Shown here: piece by piece, positions 1 through 12,008 of the stretch
How the letters are laid out: every line of letters begins with the position of its first letter
How positions within the stretch are numbered: the first letter of the stretch is position 1
The notes under the pieces: model-generated
Seen by the model: only the letters and a program-made list of their open reading frames with translations
Told to the model about the DNA's origin: nothing
Databases searched by the model: none
Assembly: GCF_000189635.1 (NCBI RefSeq)
Contig: NW_002476426.1
Coordinates: forward strand, 62,001-126,000
DNA length: 64,000 nucleotides
Source of the DNA: Tetrahymena thermophila SB210
Taxonomy: Eukaryota > Ciliophora > Oligohymenophorea > Hymenostomatida > Tetrahymenidae
Direction: 5' to 3'
Position numbers and translations under genes: made by a program

Positions 1-705
1 AGAAAACAAATAAAGAGTTATGAATGCAAATTATTTTTTGCTCTATATTTATATTAGATATTTTAAATAATTGCTGGATTTTCGTAGGTAGAAAAATAGA
101 TCCTAATAAATTAAAATATTTATTTTATTTTTACCAAATTTATTATATATTTAAAAAAAATAGAAATTACTAATTATCAAATATGTTCCTAAACACAAAA
201 GCTAATGTTAGATAAATTCTTTTTTAGAAGTAGTATTTAAAGTACCAAATAGATAGGAAGGAAATGAAAACTAAAACTAATATACAGAGATAGTTAGTAA
301 TATGTTTCTAATTTTAGAGCTAGTATTACGAAATTAATTATCATAAGATTTATTAAAAATTTGATATTACTAAATTTTATGCATGAAATAATTGTAAAAT
401 AAATATAATTTTGGCAAAGAAAGATGGATTAATAATTCACTTTTTATGTTTGCTAACTACTCCTATTCATAATAAGGAATTATTTATTATGATATGCTTG
501 TTTTTATGTATGTATCATGCGATATGATATTATTTTGCATTCAGATTGACATATAATTTTGTTTGAGTGTTAGTTAATTAGTTAGTCACTTGTTAATTTA
601 TAAAGAAACAAAGATCTATATTTAATCAAAAGAGTCTCTCAAATTATATATCAAAATTTTAATTAAATTAATTAATTGATTTTGTAATATAAAAGTTTCT
701 TAAAA
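1..705. other. AT-rich 5' flank of transaldolase
   Basis: No exon could be supported on either strand. The stretch is AT-rich with homopolymer runs. The last few hundred bases should hold the promoter and 5' leader of the transaldolase gene, but no specific element was recognised. Confidence 0.5.
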
Positions 706-2602
706 ATGTCAAATCACGAAAAGCCTGAACATCCTGAAGTTGATGGTCAAGAACCTACTAAGAAGGTCAAGAAGAGCGATAACGTTTTAGAATAATTAAA
801 GGAAGTAAGTGAACTTTCATTTTAATCATATAAATATATCTTGGAGTTAGTTTATTACTACATTCAAGATAGTACATAATAAAGCATTCTTTTTTAATTT
901 GAGTTTTTAAATTTTTATTTCTACTAAAACAGTTCACCACTATCGTTGCTGATACTGGCGATTTCAAGTTGATTTCTCAATTCACACCTGAAGATGCTAC
1001 TACTAATCCCTCTCTTATTTTAAATGCTGCTAAATAGGCTGAATATCAAAAGCTTATTGATGATGCTGTAGAATGGGGTAAGAGCAACTTCAAATAGTTC
1101 AATGCTCCTCCTAAATCTCGTACTTCTGCACGTAAAAGCAAAAAGAAAGATGAAGAAGATGAAAAGGAAGTTGAAGAAGAAAAGAACTTCGATTTTGAAG
1201 CTCTTACTGAAGAATAAAAGACCCAAATCGTCTAGCTTGTTTGCGATAAAGTTTGTGTTAACTTCGGTATTGAAATCTTAAAAATAGTCCCTGGTTTGGT
1301 TTCTTCAGAGGTTGATGCTCGTCTATCCTTCGATGAACATGGCACTATCTAAAGAGTACATATTTTTTAAATATATTTTATGTTAAAATTGATTTTTGAG
1401 CTATTCATAGCAAGAGTAGTAATAAGATAATTTATAAGAAAGTAAAAAAAAATAGTTTTCTAGAAATAAATACAATATTAAAAAGATAAAATGCGACCTA
1501 TAAAGGTAATTGACTATTTAAAGAGTTATGAAAGAATTTATCTTAAAATGAGAATAATTTTGTTAGAAAATAATAATAGGCTTTAAAGATAAACCCCTAT
1601 TTTAAATAAACAAGAATAAACAAAGAAATAAAGATTTGTTTTATTTATTGAAATAATCTTTTTTTTATAAGAAGATTTATTAACTAATTGAGGGATGGGT
1701 ATTATTTTCCCAAAAAGAGAAAACTATTAAAAAAATTTAAATCACTAAGTTTTGTAAATCTGGGAGGGAATTTTATTTCACCAATTAAACAGATAATTTT
1801 TTTAATAATATCTTAACTATTTATTTATTATTAATAGGCTAAGAGAATCGTCAAGATGTACGAAGATGCAGGTATTTCTAAGGACAGAATCTTAATTAAG
1901 ATTGCTTCTACTTGGGAAGGTATTAAGGCTGCTAAGGCTTTAAAGAAAGATAAAATTAACTGCAACTTGACTTTACTCTTCTCATTTGCCCAAGCTGTTG
2001 CTTGTGCTGAAGCTGGAGTTTATTTGATTTCTCCCTTCGTAGGCCGTATTTTAGATTACTATAAATCCAAGAATCCCACTACTGATTACACCAATGAAAA
2101 GGATCCTGGCGTCAAGAGTGTTACCCAAATTTACAATTACTATAAGAAACACGGATATAAGACCGTTGTTATGGTAATTTAATTATTTAATCAAATTTTA
2201 AGTTTTACTTTAATAAATTAATAACAATAATAAAAAAGGCTGCTTCTTTCAGAAATACTGGTGAAATCATTGAACTAGCTGGTTGTGATAAGATGACCAT
2301 TTCTCCTGCATTATTAGAAGAATTAGGTAAAGCAGAAAAGCATGTTGAACGTAAACTCAGTCCTGAAAGTGCTGCTGAATAGGATATTGAAAAGATTACC
2401 CTTGATGAAAAGGCCTACAGATGGCTCCATAACGGTAATTAATTTTTTATTTAAATTCTTAACAAATAATTTTTATGAATAATAAAAAATTTTAGGTGAT
2501 GCTATGGCTGTTGAAAAGTTAAGTGATGGTATCAATAAGTTTGCAGCTGATATAGTTAAATTAGAAGAAATGATTACAGAAAAGCTTAAAAAGAAAGATT
2601 GA
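706..2602 (+). CDS. TAL1: Transaldolase, type 1, five exons
   Basis: Transfers a three-carbon unit between sedoheptulose-7-phosphate and glyceraldehyde-3-phosphate in the cytosolic pentose phosphate pathway. Exons 706-804, 933-1355, 1838-2173, 2239-2434 and 2496-2602 close in phase to 386 residues; TGA is the stop. Seen: VADTGDF with the catalytic Asp at about residue 40, the family motif [22 protein letters not shown] with the Schiff-base Lys at about 195, [39 protein letters not shown] and EKLSDGI. Human transaldolase is 337 residues; the surplus is mainly a Lys/Glu-rich insertion at about 84-122 in exon 2, plus a charged N-terminal extension. Intron 2 (1356-1837) is 482 bases, long for this window. 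Family assignment is certain; the start is the first in-frame ATG. Confidence 0.97.
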
Positions 2603-3864
2603 AAAGATAAATAAATATCAACAATAAACAAACAGTTGTGTAATTATATAAAAATTATATTAAATGTGATTGTAATAATATATCATTTCTAAATTTTAGT
2701 AAACTATATCTATTTCATGCAATAGATTTGCAATTAAATTAATTTTTTTATATCCTTATGTTAATTTTATTAATTAAAATAATTTAACTTTTTTATATTG
2801 GCATATTTTTTAGTTAGCGACCTATTTCATAAAGAAATTAAATTCTGAACTAAATCTTTGATTTTAATATTTTAAAAAATCATCTTTTAAATTAAAATAT
2901 TTTCATGAAATTCATTAATTTTTTTAAATCACAAAAATAATTTCATTAAATAAATTCTTAAAAATTTATTAGTTTTTAAAATAATAATTTAATAGTTTCA
3001 TTTTAATAAACAAAATAGCTTTGCTTTGAGAGGAATTAATTTTTAATTGAACAAAAAAATTTGAACAACTAAAAGCACGATTAATAATAATTAGTATTTT
3101 TCATAACTTTGTACTGTTTTAAAATGAATGGATACATTTTTAAATAATTTTTTAAAATATATTATAGAAAATAAATGTAATTTAATCTTATTAGGTAATA
3201 TAATTATGGAAGCATTTATAAATATTTCATAAAATCATATAAATCAAGTTATTATTTAAATTAGTATTAACTTATATTTTATAAAAAAATGTATTTTTTA
3301 TGAGATAAAAATGCAAAATAAAAATAGTTATTTATTTAAATTAATTAAATAAGGAATTACTTAAAATATTTTATCAAATGAGCGTTTACTTTGATAAAAA
3401 AAAATGGAAAACTTAGAGACATTGAATATTTTTTATAAAATTAAAAATATTTTTGATATTTATTGGATTTTCATGGTCAATCTTAAAGGGGAATAAATTA
3501 CAGTATTTATTATAAAGAGTATATAAATAAAGAACGATTTATTTACAAAATATTATATTAATGCAAAATATTTGTAAAATAGAAATAAATATAGTTAGCT
3601 CTTTTAAAATTGCTGATTAGATTTAAATTAATTTAGTTTGATGCCTCTTTTACATGAACAAGTGCAAAAATAAAATAAATAAATAAATAAATAAATTAAA
3701 TTTTAGCTTCAAATTTATGAAGTAGATTTGATTTGAAAATAAATTTGTAAAGCTTTGTAAAAAGATCAACAATTATGCATGTTTAATTGAATAAATTAAA
3801 ATAATTTAATTAATGTATAACTATTATATTAAGTTATTTTTTAAACATCTTTTTAGGTAAAAAT
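2603..3864. other. Convergent intergenic spacer
   Basis: Lies between the 3' ends of transaldolase (+) and the coiled-coil gene (-). It is AT-rich with poly-A and poly-T runs and a short AAAT microsatellite near 3673-3696. No exon was recognised. It should contain both 3' UTRs. Confidence 0.5.
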
Positions 3865-6800
3865 TCAAACATCTATGTCTGCATTAGAAACGTCGTTATG
3901 GTCTATTTTATCTTCCTAAATATTTATTTAATATTTATTAATTTTGATTTAATACTGACAAAAAAATTTTAATTACAACAAGATCCTTAGATAAGTTTAC
4001 GTTTTCTTGTTATTCTAATTTCTCTTCATCCATTTCACTATCTATCTCAAATTCTTCATCATATCTAATATATTATTTTATAAGCATTTTTTTAAAATTA
4101 AATGTCACATCATATTTAAATATAAATTTTACTATTCTTCTTTCAATTTGTTTTGCTAAACTTTTGAATTGATATTCTTGAGCTGAGAATCTTTCAACTC
4201 CTTATCTTCATGTTGTGGCTCGTTATTTTATTATTGTTACTATGCTTATTACTTCTGTTAAATGTGTTAATCTTTTATCTTTTTTTACTCTTCTAATATT
4301 TTTTTACCCTCTTCCTTACTCTTTAATTATTCTTACTTCTTTTTCATTGATTCTTAAATTTTTCTTGCAGCTTCATCTTATTACTGCTATTATTACTTTT
4401 TTTACTCTTCTTATTATTTCTGTTAAAGATGTTGTTCTTTAATTTTCTTTTACTCTTCTAAGATCTTTTTACCTTCTTCCTTACTCTTTTACTGCTCTTA
4501 CTTCTTTTTCATTGATTCTTAAATTTTTCTAGCAGCTTCATCTTATTCTTGCTATTTTTATTAATTTTGTTGTTATTCTTTTTGTTGATTAGCTTATTTT
4601 TGTTTAAGGTAATCTTCTTTTTTCTTCTTTTACTCTTCCAATATTTTTTTAGCTTCTTCTTTACCAGCTAAGAATTACTATTTATTTTTATAAGATTACT
4701 AAATTTTAACAGCAGCTTATTTTTATTCTTAATCATATTCTATGACTTGTTGCTCTTATTTATGAGCAGCTTACTTATTGTTTGCTTTTTCATCTACCTT
4801 GTTATCATCAAACTCTAATTCATATTCCTCTTCTACTTGAGAATTTTTCTTTCCTTTTTATTCTGCATTCTAATTAACTGCTGCAGGTTTAATTTTGCTT
4901 TATTCACCATCAAAATCATCATCATATTCATTTTCATATTCTTCTTTTTAAGCTTAAGCCTACTTTTATTCTTACTCTAGCTTAATAGCTGCAGCCCTCT
5001 TTTCCTCTTCTAACTTAGCTTGCTATTTCTTCCTTTCTTCCTCTTCCTTCTAAGCTGCTCTTTTTCTTTCTTCTTCTAATCTTTATTTTTCCTTTTATTC
5101 TTCTTCCTCTTTTTATTTTTTAAGCTGAAGCTCATGCTCTTTTTTCTATTTTTCTTACTGCTCTTTAAGCTTTTCCTCTTCTTCTCTTTTCTTCTTTTCT
5201 TTTAATGCTTACTCTTCCTCAAGTTTCTTCTTTTTAAGTTATTCTTCTTCAGCCTTTTTTCTTTTTGCTTCTTCCTCTTCTTATTCCTTTTACTTTTTTT
5301 CAGCTTCCATTCTAGCCTTTTCTTCCTCTTATTTTTTCTTAAGTTACTCCTCTTCTCTCTTTTTCTTTTATTGCTCTTCTTACAACTTTTATTATTTAGC
5401 TATTTCTTCTTACTCCTTTTTCTTCTTTTCAGCTTCTAGCTTAGCTTACTCTTCTTTTTACTTATTTAAACGTTCTTATTCTTCTTTCTTTTACTTAGCT
5501 GCCAATTCTTATCCTTCTTTTTCCTTTTTCTGTTAAGCTTTAAGTTATTCTTCTTTTTCTTTTTTGAGCTTATCTTAATCTTCCTTCTCCTTTTTCTGTT
5601 AAGCTTTAAGTTATTCTTCTTTTTCTTTTTTGAGTTTATCTTAATCTTCCTTCTCCTTTTTAACCTTATCATTTTCTTCCTTCTCCTTTTTCAGTTTCTG
5701 CATAGCTGTTTATCCACCAGCTTATTCAGCACTAAAAGATTTAATTGGTTAAATATTTATCAATTAATTTATATTTGAAAAAAATTACTTTTATTGAGGT
5801 GTTTTATTTCTTGAGCCTTGCTGAGAATTCATTTATTTTCTTGCTTCATCATTATTAACATTTTTCTATTTTTAAGGAGATTTCTCTGACTTTTCTTTTT
5901 AGGATGATTTATTCTTTTTTTTATTAGAGTTTTCTACAACATGATCGTCGTCTTCAAAGTTATTTTCAAACTCTTCATAATCTTAATCATAACTCTCTTC
6001 ATGTTCTTTTTCTTCAATTGTAGAAGTTCTATCTTTACTATCCTTAGACAATCTATTAATATAGAAGTGTTCAAACAAATCCTTAATATTTAAGTTGTTT
6101 AAATCTTCTCCGGCCTATTAGAAAAGATGAGAAATGATCAAATCCATAGCTTCAAAAGATATTTCTATGCCTAATTATTAGAAAACTTAATCGATATCCT
6201 AAAATCCAATATGCTTGCCATCTTTAGAAACATCTTACAATCCTTTTTTAATTAGTTCACCTTGTATTCTAAGAATCTAAGTCAAAAATAAACATAAATA
6301 TAACCTAAAAAATAATAAATAATTTATATATTACTTCATAAATTTCATTCTCAAATGTTTCTCTGTTTTAATGAATCTTTTGCAAATCATACTATTATAT
6401 GAAGCTGATAAAAGCATCTTTTATAATATCAGTGTTGCAAAGTTTATTTTTATTGTATTAAATATCATCAGTTTCCACATCAGCCTCAACCAAGAATCTA
6501 GACAAGTTATTCAAATCTTGCTAGTCTTTGACATTAAAAGGCTCGCTAATATTGTATAAAAATTATTTTAACTAAACCAATAAATAAATAATTTGATTAT
6601 ACTTTTATAAGACATTGATAATATCTTGATAGGAGGCTTATCCTTTGCTTTACAAATTTTCAGGAACAATTATCTAGAAATATAATTTTAAAAATTTAAT
6701 TTATTTATTTTCTCTAAAACTAAACAAATAAATAAATAAATACTTTGTGGATTTCTTCATAAGCAAGACCTCTGTTAAATAGTCTAAAACGAATTTAATA

Positions 6801-8863
6801 AGCAACCTCTGATATTTGTTTAAAAGAAATTCTTTTTTTCATATTTTTTCCTGAAGGTGAAATAGTTGTGTTGCTGCTTTAGTTACCTTGATCACCTCTT
6901 TGCTTTGACATTCTTCTAATTTTAGAATCCTGTTCTTATATTTTTCTTTAAGCTTCTTGCAAATCTCTTTGCAGTTTAATCTTTTCTTAAACTAGCTTTC
7001 TGTTGTTATTTTTATTAAATAATTAAAGCTATTATTTCATATTTTTTATTATAAATTACTCTATATTTCCTAAATTTTGTTTTGGTGCATTTCTAGTGAA
7101 TTGAGTTGCAGTTGCTGGTGAAGTTGTTTACTGTGATTGCTACAACTACATTTACTTTTTCATATTTTATTGTTCTTATCTGAGCTTAAAAAGTTCTTAC
7201 TCTTTGTCCTTGAGCATTTTTTTAGTCTAAGATAAATCTTTTTAGTAATTTTTAGCATCTTTGTTATAATTTTATGTAGCTAAATCTAATGTTTAGTTCT
7301 TTTATTCAAGAAGCTTAATTGTTTAGACTAATTCAGTGTTATCTTTCCTTATTGTTTCTACAAGATTTTTCAAAACATAGCACTTTTCTTCAAGTTCTTG
7401 CACTTTTTAATCTTAGTTACCTCTTTGTTTCTACTCTAATACCATGTCATCTAGAATTTTTCTCAAGCGAAGAGTTTCTTCACCAAATTGCTTCTTTTCA
7501 ATCTGATTTTTACATTTATTAAATATGAATTTATTAAAGTATGGTAACTTATAATAGATTACTTCTAACTCCTAAAAAGTTGTATATTTGATGTTTTTTT
7601 TCATTGTTTCTATTTCTTAATTTTTAAACTTAATTTCTTAGGTAAGTTCTTTTACTTGCTTCTTAAGATTAACATAAAGGAAGCTCTATTTTTAAATATA
7701 AAATAATCAGTATTCGCAATTGGCATAATAATTAGGATACAAAATACCAAATTTTAAATATAATATTTGATTTTACTGAATCAAACACTAAATTCTAAAA
7801 CTTGGTTCAAATAATAAGTTTTTTTTCTAATTCAATAATTACATCAGCACTAAAGCGGGAATTTTAATTGATAGATCTTCCGCTATGGTGTAATTCTTCA
7901 ATTATTTTCTCATACTTTTATATTTATTTTTCCATATTTAAACATTTTGTTTTCAAGTTAGCATTTTCTGCTTTGGTTTCGTTTATTATCTATTTAGCAT
8001 TTGTAAGCTCTTCAAATAGCTTTTCCTATTTAATATTTTATAGTAAAAATAAATATCCTGTTTGTTTATTTGCTTTCTTGCTTGCTTGTCTTATAATTTA
8101 GATTTATTTGTAGAGTAAGTATTATAATCAAAGAAAGTTGTAACTCCAAACTAACAAATTAACAAACCAGCAACATAATATTTCAAATTTTTATTAAAGC
8201 ATTTATTATAATCTATTTCCAAAACTTTCAAATCAAAATAGTTACTTTATCATAGGCTTAATAATTTTGCTTGAATATATCAGGTTCTTATTTAATCCCA
8301 CCAGATTTCTTACTGTTTAATATAAGAATATTTATGATTTATAAATGGCTATTTTTCTGTAAAATTCATTTTATACATTTGATAAGGGTTTCTTGTTCCA
8401 GGTGGTCCAGTAGAGGGACGAGCATTGCTCATATGAGATTCCTTTTATACATAAAAGTTATTTTGCATTGGCAATTTCTGTCTATAGAGATTGTTATGAT
8501 TCTTATGTCTTTTTAAATGATAATAATTAAATGAGTAAATTTTCATTTAGAATTAATTTAATTGTAAAAATTTATTATTAAGCATTTCAAAAAAATATTA
8601 ATTCTTACATGATAAAATTTTTATAAGAGCTTTTTCCCATAGCTTATTCTGTAGAAGGCTGCTTATTTTCAATACTTTCCTCGCCTTGGCTATTTTCTTC
8701 TAAACTTTTAGCCCTATGCTATTATAATTTTAAGGTTATTACATAAAGGATAGAAATATTTAAGTTGTTTTTTTTATTTTAAATGATTTAAAATCTTTAA
8801 TACATTATTGTTATCACTATCCACGTTGTTAGCGTTAGTTGAGCTGCTGTTACTGTTATACAT
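3865..8863 (-). CDS. Large coiled-coil protein with EF-hand-like segment and Glu/Lys/Gln-rich tail
   Basis: Not assigned to a named family. Exons, read from the right: 8804-8863, 8609-8718, 8314-8508, 7843-8025, 7060-7685, 6744-6999, 6603-6673, 6335-6545, 5789-6276, 4133-5731, 3977-4064 and 3865-3915. Phases close from 8025 to the TGA at 3865-3867. The join between 8314 and 8025 is two bases out, so a small exon is probably missing there. The protein is over 1300 residues. Order: Asn/Ser-rich start; Pro-rich RPSTGPPGTR segment; long heptad-like coiled coil (8025-6744); helical segments near 6335-6673 and 6000-6276, where DGKHIGFQDIDQVF resembles an EF-hand loop; then a roughly 530-residue Glu/Lys/Gln tail from one exon (4133-5731), rich in internal repeats; acidic end. 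A structural or ciliary/cortical role is inference. Confidence 0.75.
4282..4612 (-). repeat. Two copies of a ~165-bp coding repeat
   Basis: A stretch is repeated with a period of 165 bp: the same 7-mer anchor lies at 4343 and 4508, with near-identical sequence around both. 165 bp is 55 codons, so the repeat keeps frame. It encodes a charged helix containing DEAARKIQESMKKKQEQ in the tail of the coiled-coil protein. The copies differ by scattered substitutions. Confidence 0.7.
5525..5690 (-). repeat. 66-bp tandem repeat (22 residues) in the coiled-coil tail
   Basis: Two nearly identical 66-bp units start at 5525 and 5591, followed by a partial diverged unit. Each encodes 22 residues around KLKKEKEEQLKAQQKKEKE. 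Period is in frame, and near identity of the copies suggests recent duplication or homogenisation. Confidence 0.8.
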
Positions 8864-9656
8864 TAATGAATACTTATTAAAATTATATTTAGCTAATCAC
8901 TTTAATGCCTTATTGATATTTCTTATTTACTGACAATCAAGATAATTACTTTTAATTTGATTTATTAATTAATTATTAACTCTTAACTATTATGTATGTA
9001 TTCTATCTTTTTCTCTTGCTTTTTTTGATTTATGTAAATCATAAATTGAAAAATTAATTGTTATACATTTTTGAATTTACTACTTATTTACTAATAAAAA
9101 AATCAGTATTCAACATAATAAATATATGAAGAAAAGTACATAACTAAAATGTTAATTAATTTAATCAATTAAAAAAATAATTTAAAGTTTTTATTAAATA
9201 GTTTGCCAAATAAAAGATTTCATAAATTTCAAAGTTTCCTAAAAGCTAATAAACAACAGGAATACCTTTATATTTTATATAGTTAAATGCATAACGAAAA
9301 TATTTATATATATATAATGCCAAACTATTTTATAATTTATTATTTTTTGAAGTTTTATTTTAGATTTGCTAATAAACAGAGTGATAATTCTAAGGAAAAC
9401 GTAATTTAAATTTATTAAATAGTTGCTTAATGTAATTTGTAGTTTGAAGATCAACAGAGAGAGGAGAGTCTATGATGTATTATTTATTATATTAAATTTT
9501 ATAGGTATATTTATAAATAATTAATGTTTCAAAGTATTTGTTATTTTGATTATAGTTATTAAGTTTGTTTTAATGTTTTTTAATCAAAAAGAATGTATGT
9601 ATGTGCATTAATCTTATTTAACTTATTTTTATTTATAGTTTAAGTTCATTAAATAT
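8864..9656. other. Intergenic spacer upstream of the coiled-coil gene
   Basis: Between the start of the coiled-coil gene and the TGA of the MORN gene; both are on the minus strand. AT-rich, no convincing exon. It should hold the 3' UTR of the MORN gene and the promoter of the coiled-coil gene. Confidence 0.5.
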
Positions 9657-11600
9657 TCATAATGGAATACATGACACTAGAGTACCATTTTACCACTGAC
9701 CATATATAGGATTTTTGTTTGGTTTAGTTAATATTCCCTGACCTTCCATTTCTCCTTTGTACCAATAACCTTCATAAATTTCTTCTTTCTCATTTACTAA
9801 TTAACCATAACCATGAAATTAATCATTCATATATTCACCTAGATTACATAAAAATAAATAATTTAATTTGATAAGTTTGTTATTCAAAACATATTTGCAA
9901 CTTAAATTTGTTTATAAAATAAGAGCAATAAATTGATAACTTAATTAATAATTTTAATTTATTTTTTATAAATCGCAATAATAATATAAAATTTATTAGT
10001 TTAACTTAAATAAATTATAAGCAGAAATAATCAAAGTATTATTTAAATATAATAGAAAGTAAATTAAAATAGTTAACTATTTACCTTAATACTGTTTGCC
10101 ACTTTTCCATATTTCAGATCCTTTGCCTTCTCTTTTATCATTGACCCATTACCCTTCATAAATGTTTCCATTTGTATAGACACATATTCCATATCCTTCA
10201 AATTTATCGTTTGCAAATCCTCCAACATATCTCAAAACTTTTTCTATGACTAATTCACCATTACCTTACTTAAGTCCATTATAAAATTCTCCTTTATACT
10301 TTACAATTAAAAAACTCTGAAATTCACTATTTATTGTAAGCAAGGAATTTTTTTTAGACCACTCGTCAAAATCAAGGTCGTTGGTTTCTCTTTTCTTGTA
10401 CTCTTTTCTAAATTTTAAAAATTATGAAATATTAAATATTTTTTGTTGCCCTAAAAAGTAGAAGTTTATTAAAATAACAAGAATATTAAAAAAGCAATTA
10501 TACTCATTTAATTAATAACATATTAAAAAAAATTTTGTTAGACTTTTAATTTTTTTTTGTAATTAATCTGATTAAATATTAGTAGAGGATTAGAAATTTT
10601 TTTACGGCTTTTTGATTAGTTTTATTTGTAAGCAGTTACCATGAGGTAGACCATTTCTAAAATTTCCCTTTACGCAACTTTTTTCAAATTCAATTAAAGT
10701 ACCCTTACCATCATATTTGTCATTACCCCATTCTCCCTCATAGTATATACCATTTTAGCCTAGCAACTTTCCATGGCCTTCTCTTTGATTATTTTCATTT
10801 AAATTACCAATATAAACATCTCCATTATCATATGTTTTGATTAACTTATCATAATTTATAGTATTCAATTAATTAATGGAAGTACTCAGAGATTATGTTG
10901 AACCATCTTTCAAAGAATTTTATTACATTTAATCTATAACCTTCAAAAAAGCATCAAAAGAAAACTTATCAAAATACTAAGACTCTATAGTTTTATAATA
11001 TGGTGTTGCATTTGGTAAATCTTATTTTATAGATTTGTCGTCTACATCTTTTTCGCAATTAAATTAATTTGTTATAGATGGTTATTGCTGTACTAGCATG
11101 AAATTATATTCAGGTTGCTACTAATCATTTATATAGTTTTCTAGCATAGTTAATTTTTTTTCCATTTATATTTATTTTTCGGAAGCTGATAAAGGTTTGC
11201 TTGCTTGTTTTTAAAAAATTTCATTAAACACATGAAAGTCTGGTCTAATCAAATGTTTATCCTGTGAATAAAACTAGTTTTCATTCTCAATAGGAGGGGA
11301 TGCTTTTTTTTAATTGAAGCCTTAATTTACTTCTCCACTTTAGGGACAGGCTTAGGTAGATTTTTGATCAGTAGTCGTATTTTAAGTAGTATTCATATCA
11401 TTTTTTTTATATGCTCTTGAGCTATTTTATACAGAACTTGATTAACTAGAAGGATGTTCTTTGTTTGTCAATTATGGATTGCTATCATTTAGATCTATTT
11501 GTTTATCATCCACTATAGATTATTATTAAACTAATAATATTTCCCTTTTTTCTCCATTTTCTATTCTATATTTCATGCTAAAGCAGCAATTATTGCCCAT
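9657..11600 (-). CDS. MORN-repeat protein with putative N-myristoylation/palmitoylation signal
   Basis: Exons 10606-11600, 10085-10407 and 9657-9838 join in phase to 499 residues. The first ~260 residues are Gln/Asn/Ser-rich and probably disordered. From about 265 to the end there are at least eight MORN-type units, for example YYEGEWGNDKYDGKGTL, YKGEFYNGLKQGNGEL, YVGGFANDKFEGYG, YEGQWVNDKREGKG and YEGYWYKGEMEGQG. MORN repeats usually bind membranes or scaffold cortical and ciliary structures. The N-terminus MGNNCCFS has Gly2 followed by Cys5 and Cys6, the pattern expected for N-myristoylation plus palmitoylation, so anchoring to the cytoplasmic face of a membrane is likely (inference). The domain call is firm; the cellular role is not known. 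Confidence 0.92.
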
Positions 11601-12008
11601 TATTTTTTTGGACAAAGAAATCTTTCTTTTTGCATGAAATTTATTTCTAAAATAATTAAATAATAACTTGGTTAGTATGTTTGTGAAAATACAACAGAGT
11701 TATCAATAAATTGATTAATTAATTGATTATATAAGTAAACAAATAATATGGATTGTAAATTACGATTTACCTAAAAGTTTTTGTAAACTAAACACACATG
11801 AAAAAACTTTATTAAATTTACAATGTAATATTTTTCACCAAAACCAACCAAATGTGAAAAATAATTTATTTATTTTTATTAGATTAAATATTAAAATAAA
11901 TAGTTTACATCTAATTCTGATTGATGGCTAAAGAGTTTGATTATGTTTTATTTGATAATAAAATATCTTATAAGATAAAAATACGAAAGAATTGAATCAA
12001 TTAATCAA
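11601..12008. other. Short intergenic spacer
   Basis: Between the PEX12 stop and the MORN start, both minus strand. Only AT-rich sequence is seen; it must hold the PEX12 3' UTR and the MORN promoter. Confidence 0.5.

Noticed and set aside
1856..2182. Short standard-code open frame looking like a complete small protein
   Set aside because: It is the third exon of transaldolase plus intron bases; the upstream and downstream exons complete the enzyme in phase.
4215..4442. Hydrophobic plus-strand open frame
   Set aside because: It is antisense to the Glu/Lys-rich tail of the minus-strand coiled-coil gene. The complement of Lys/Glu codons reads as Phe/Leu/Ser.
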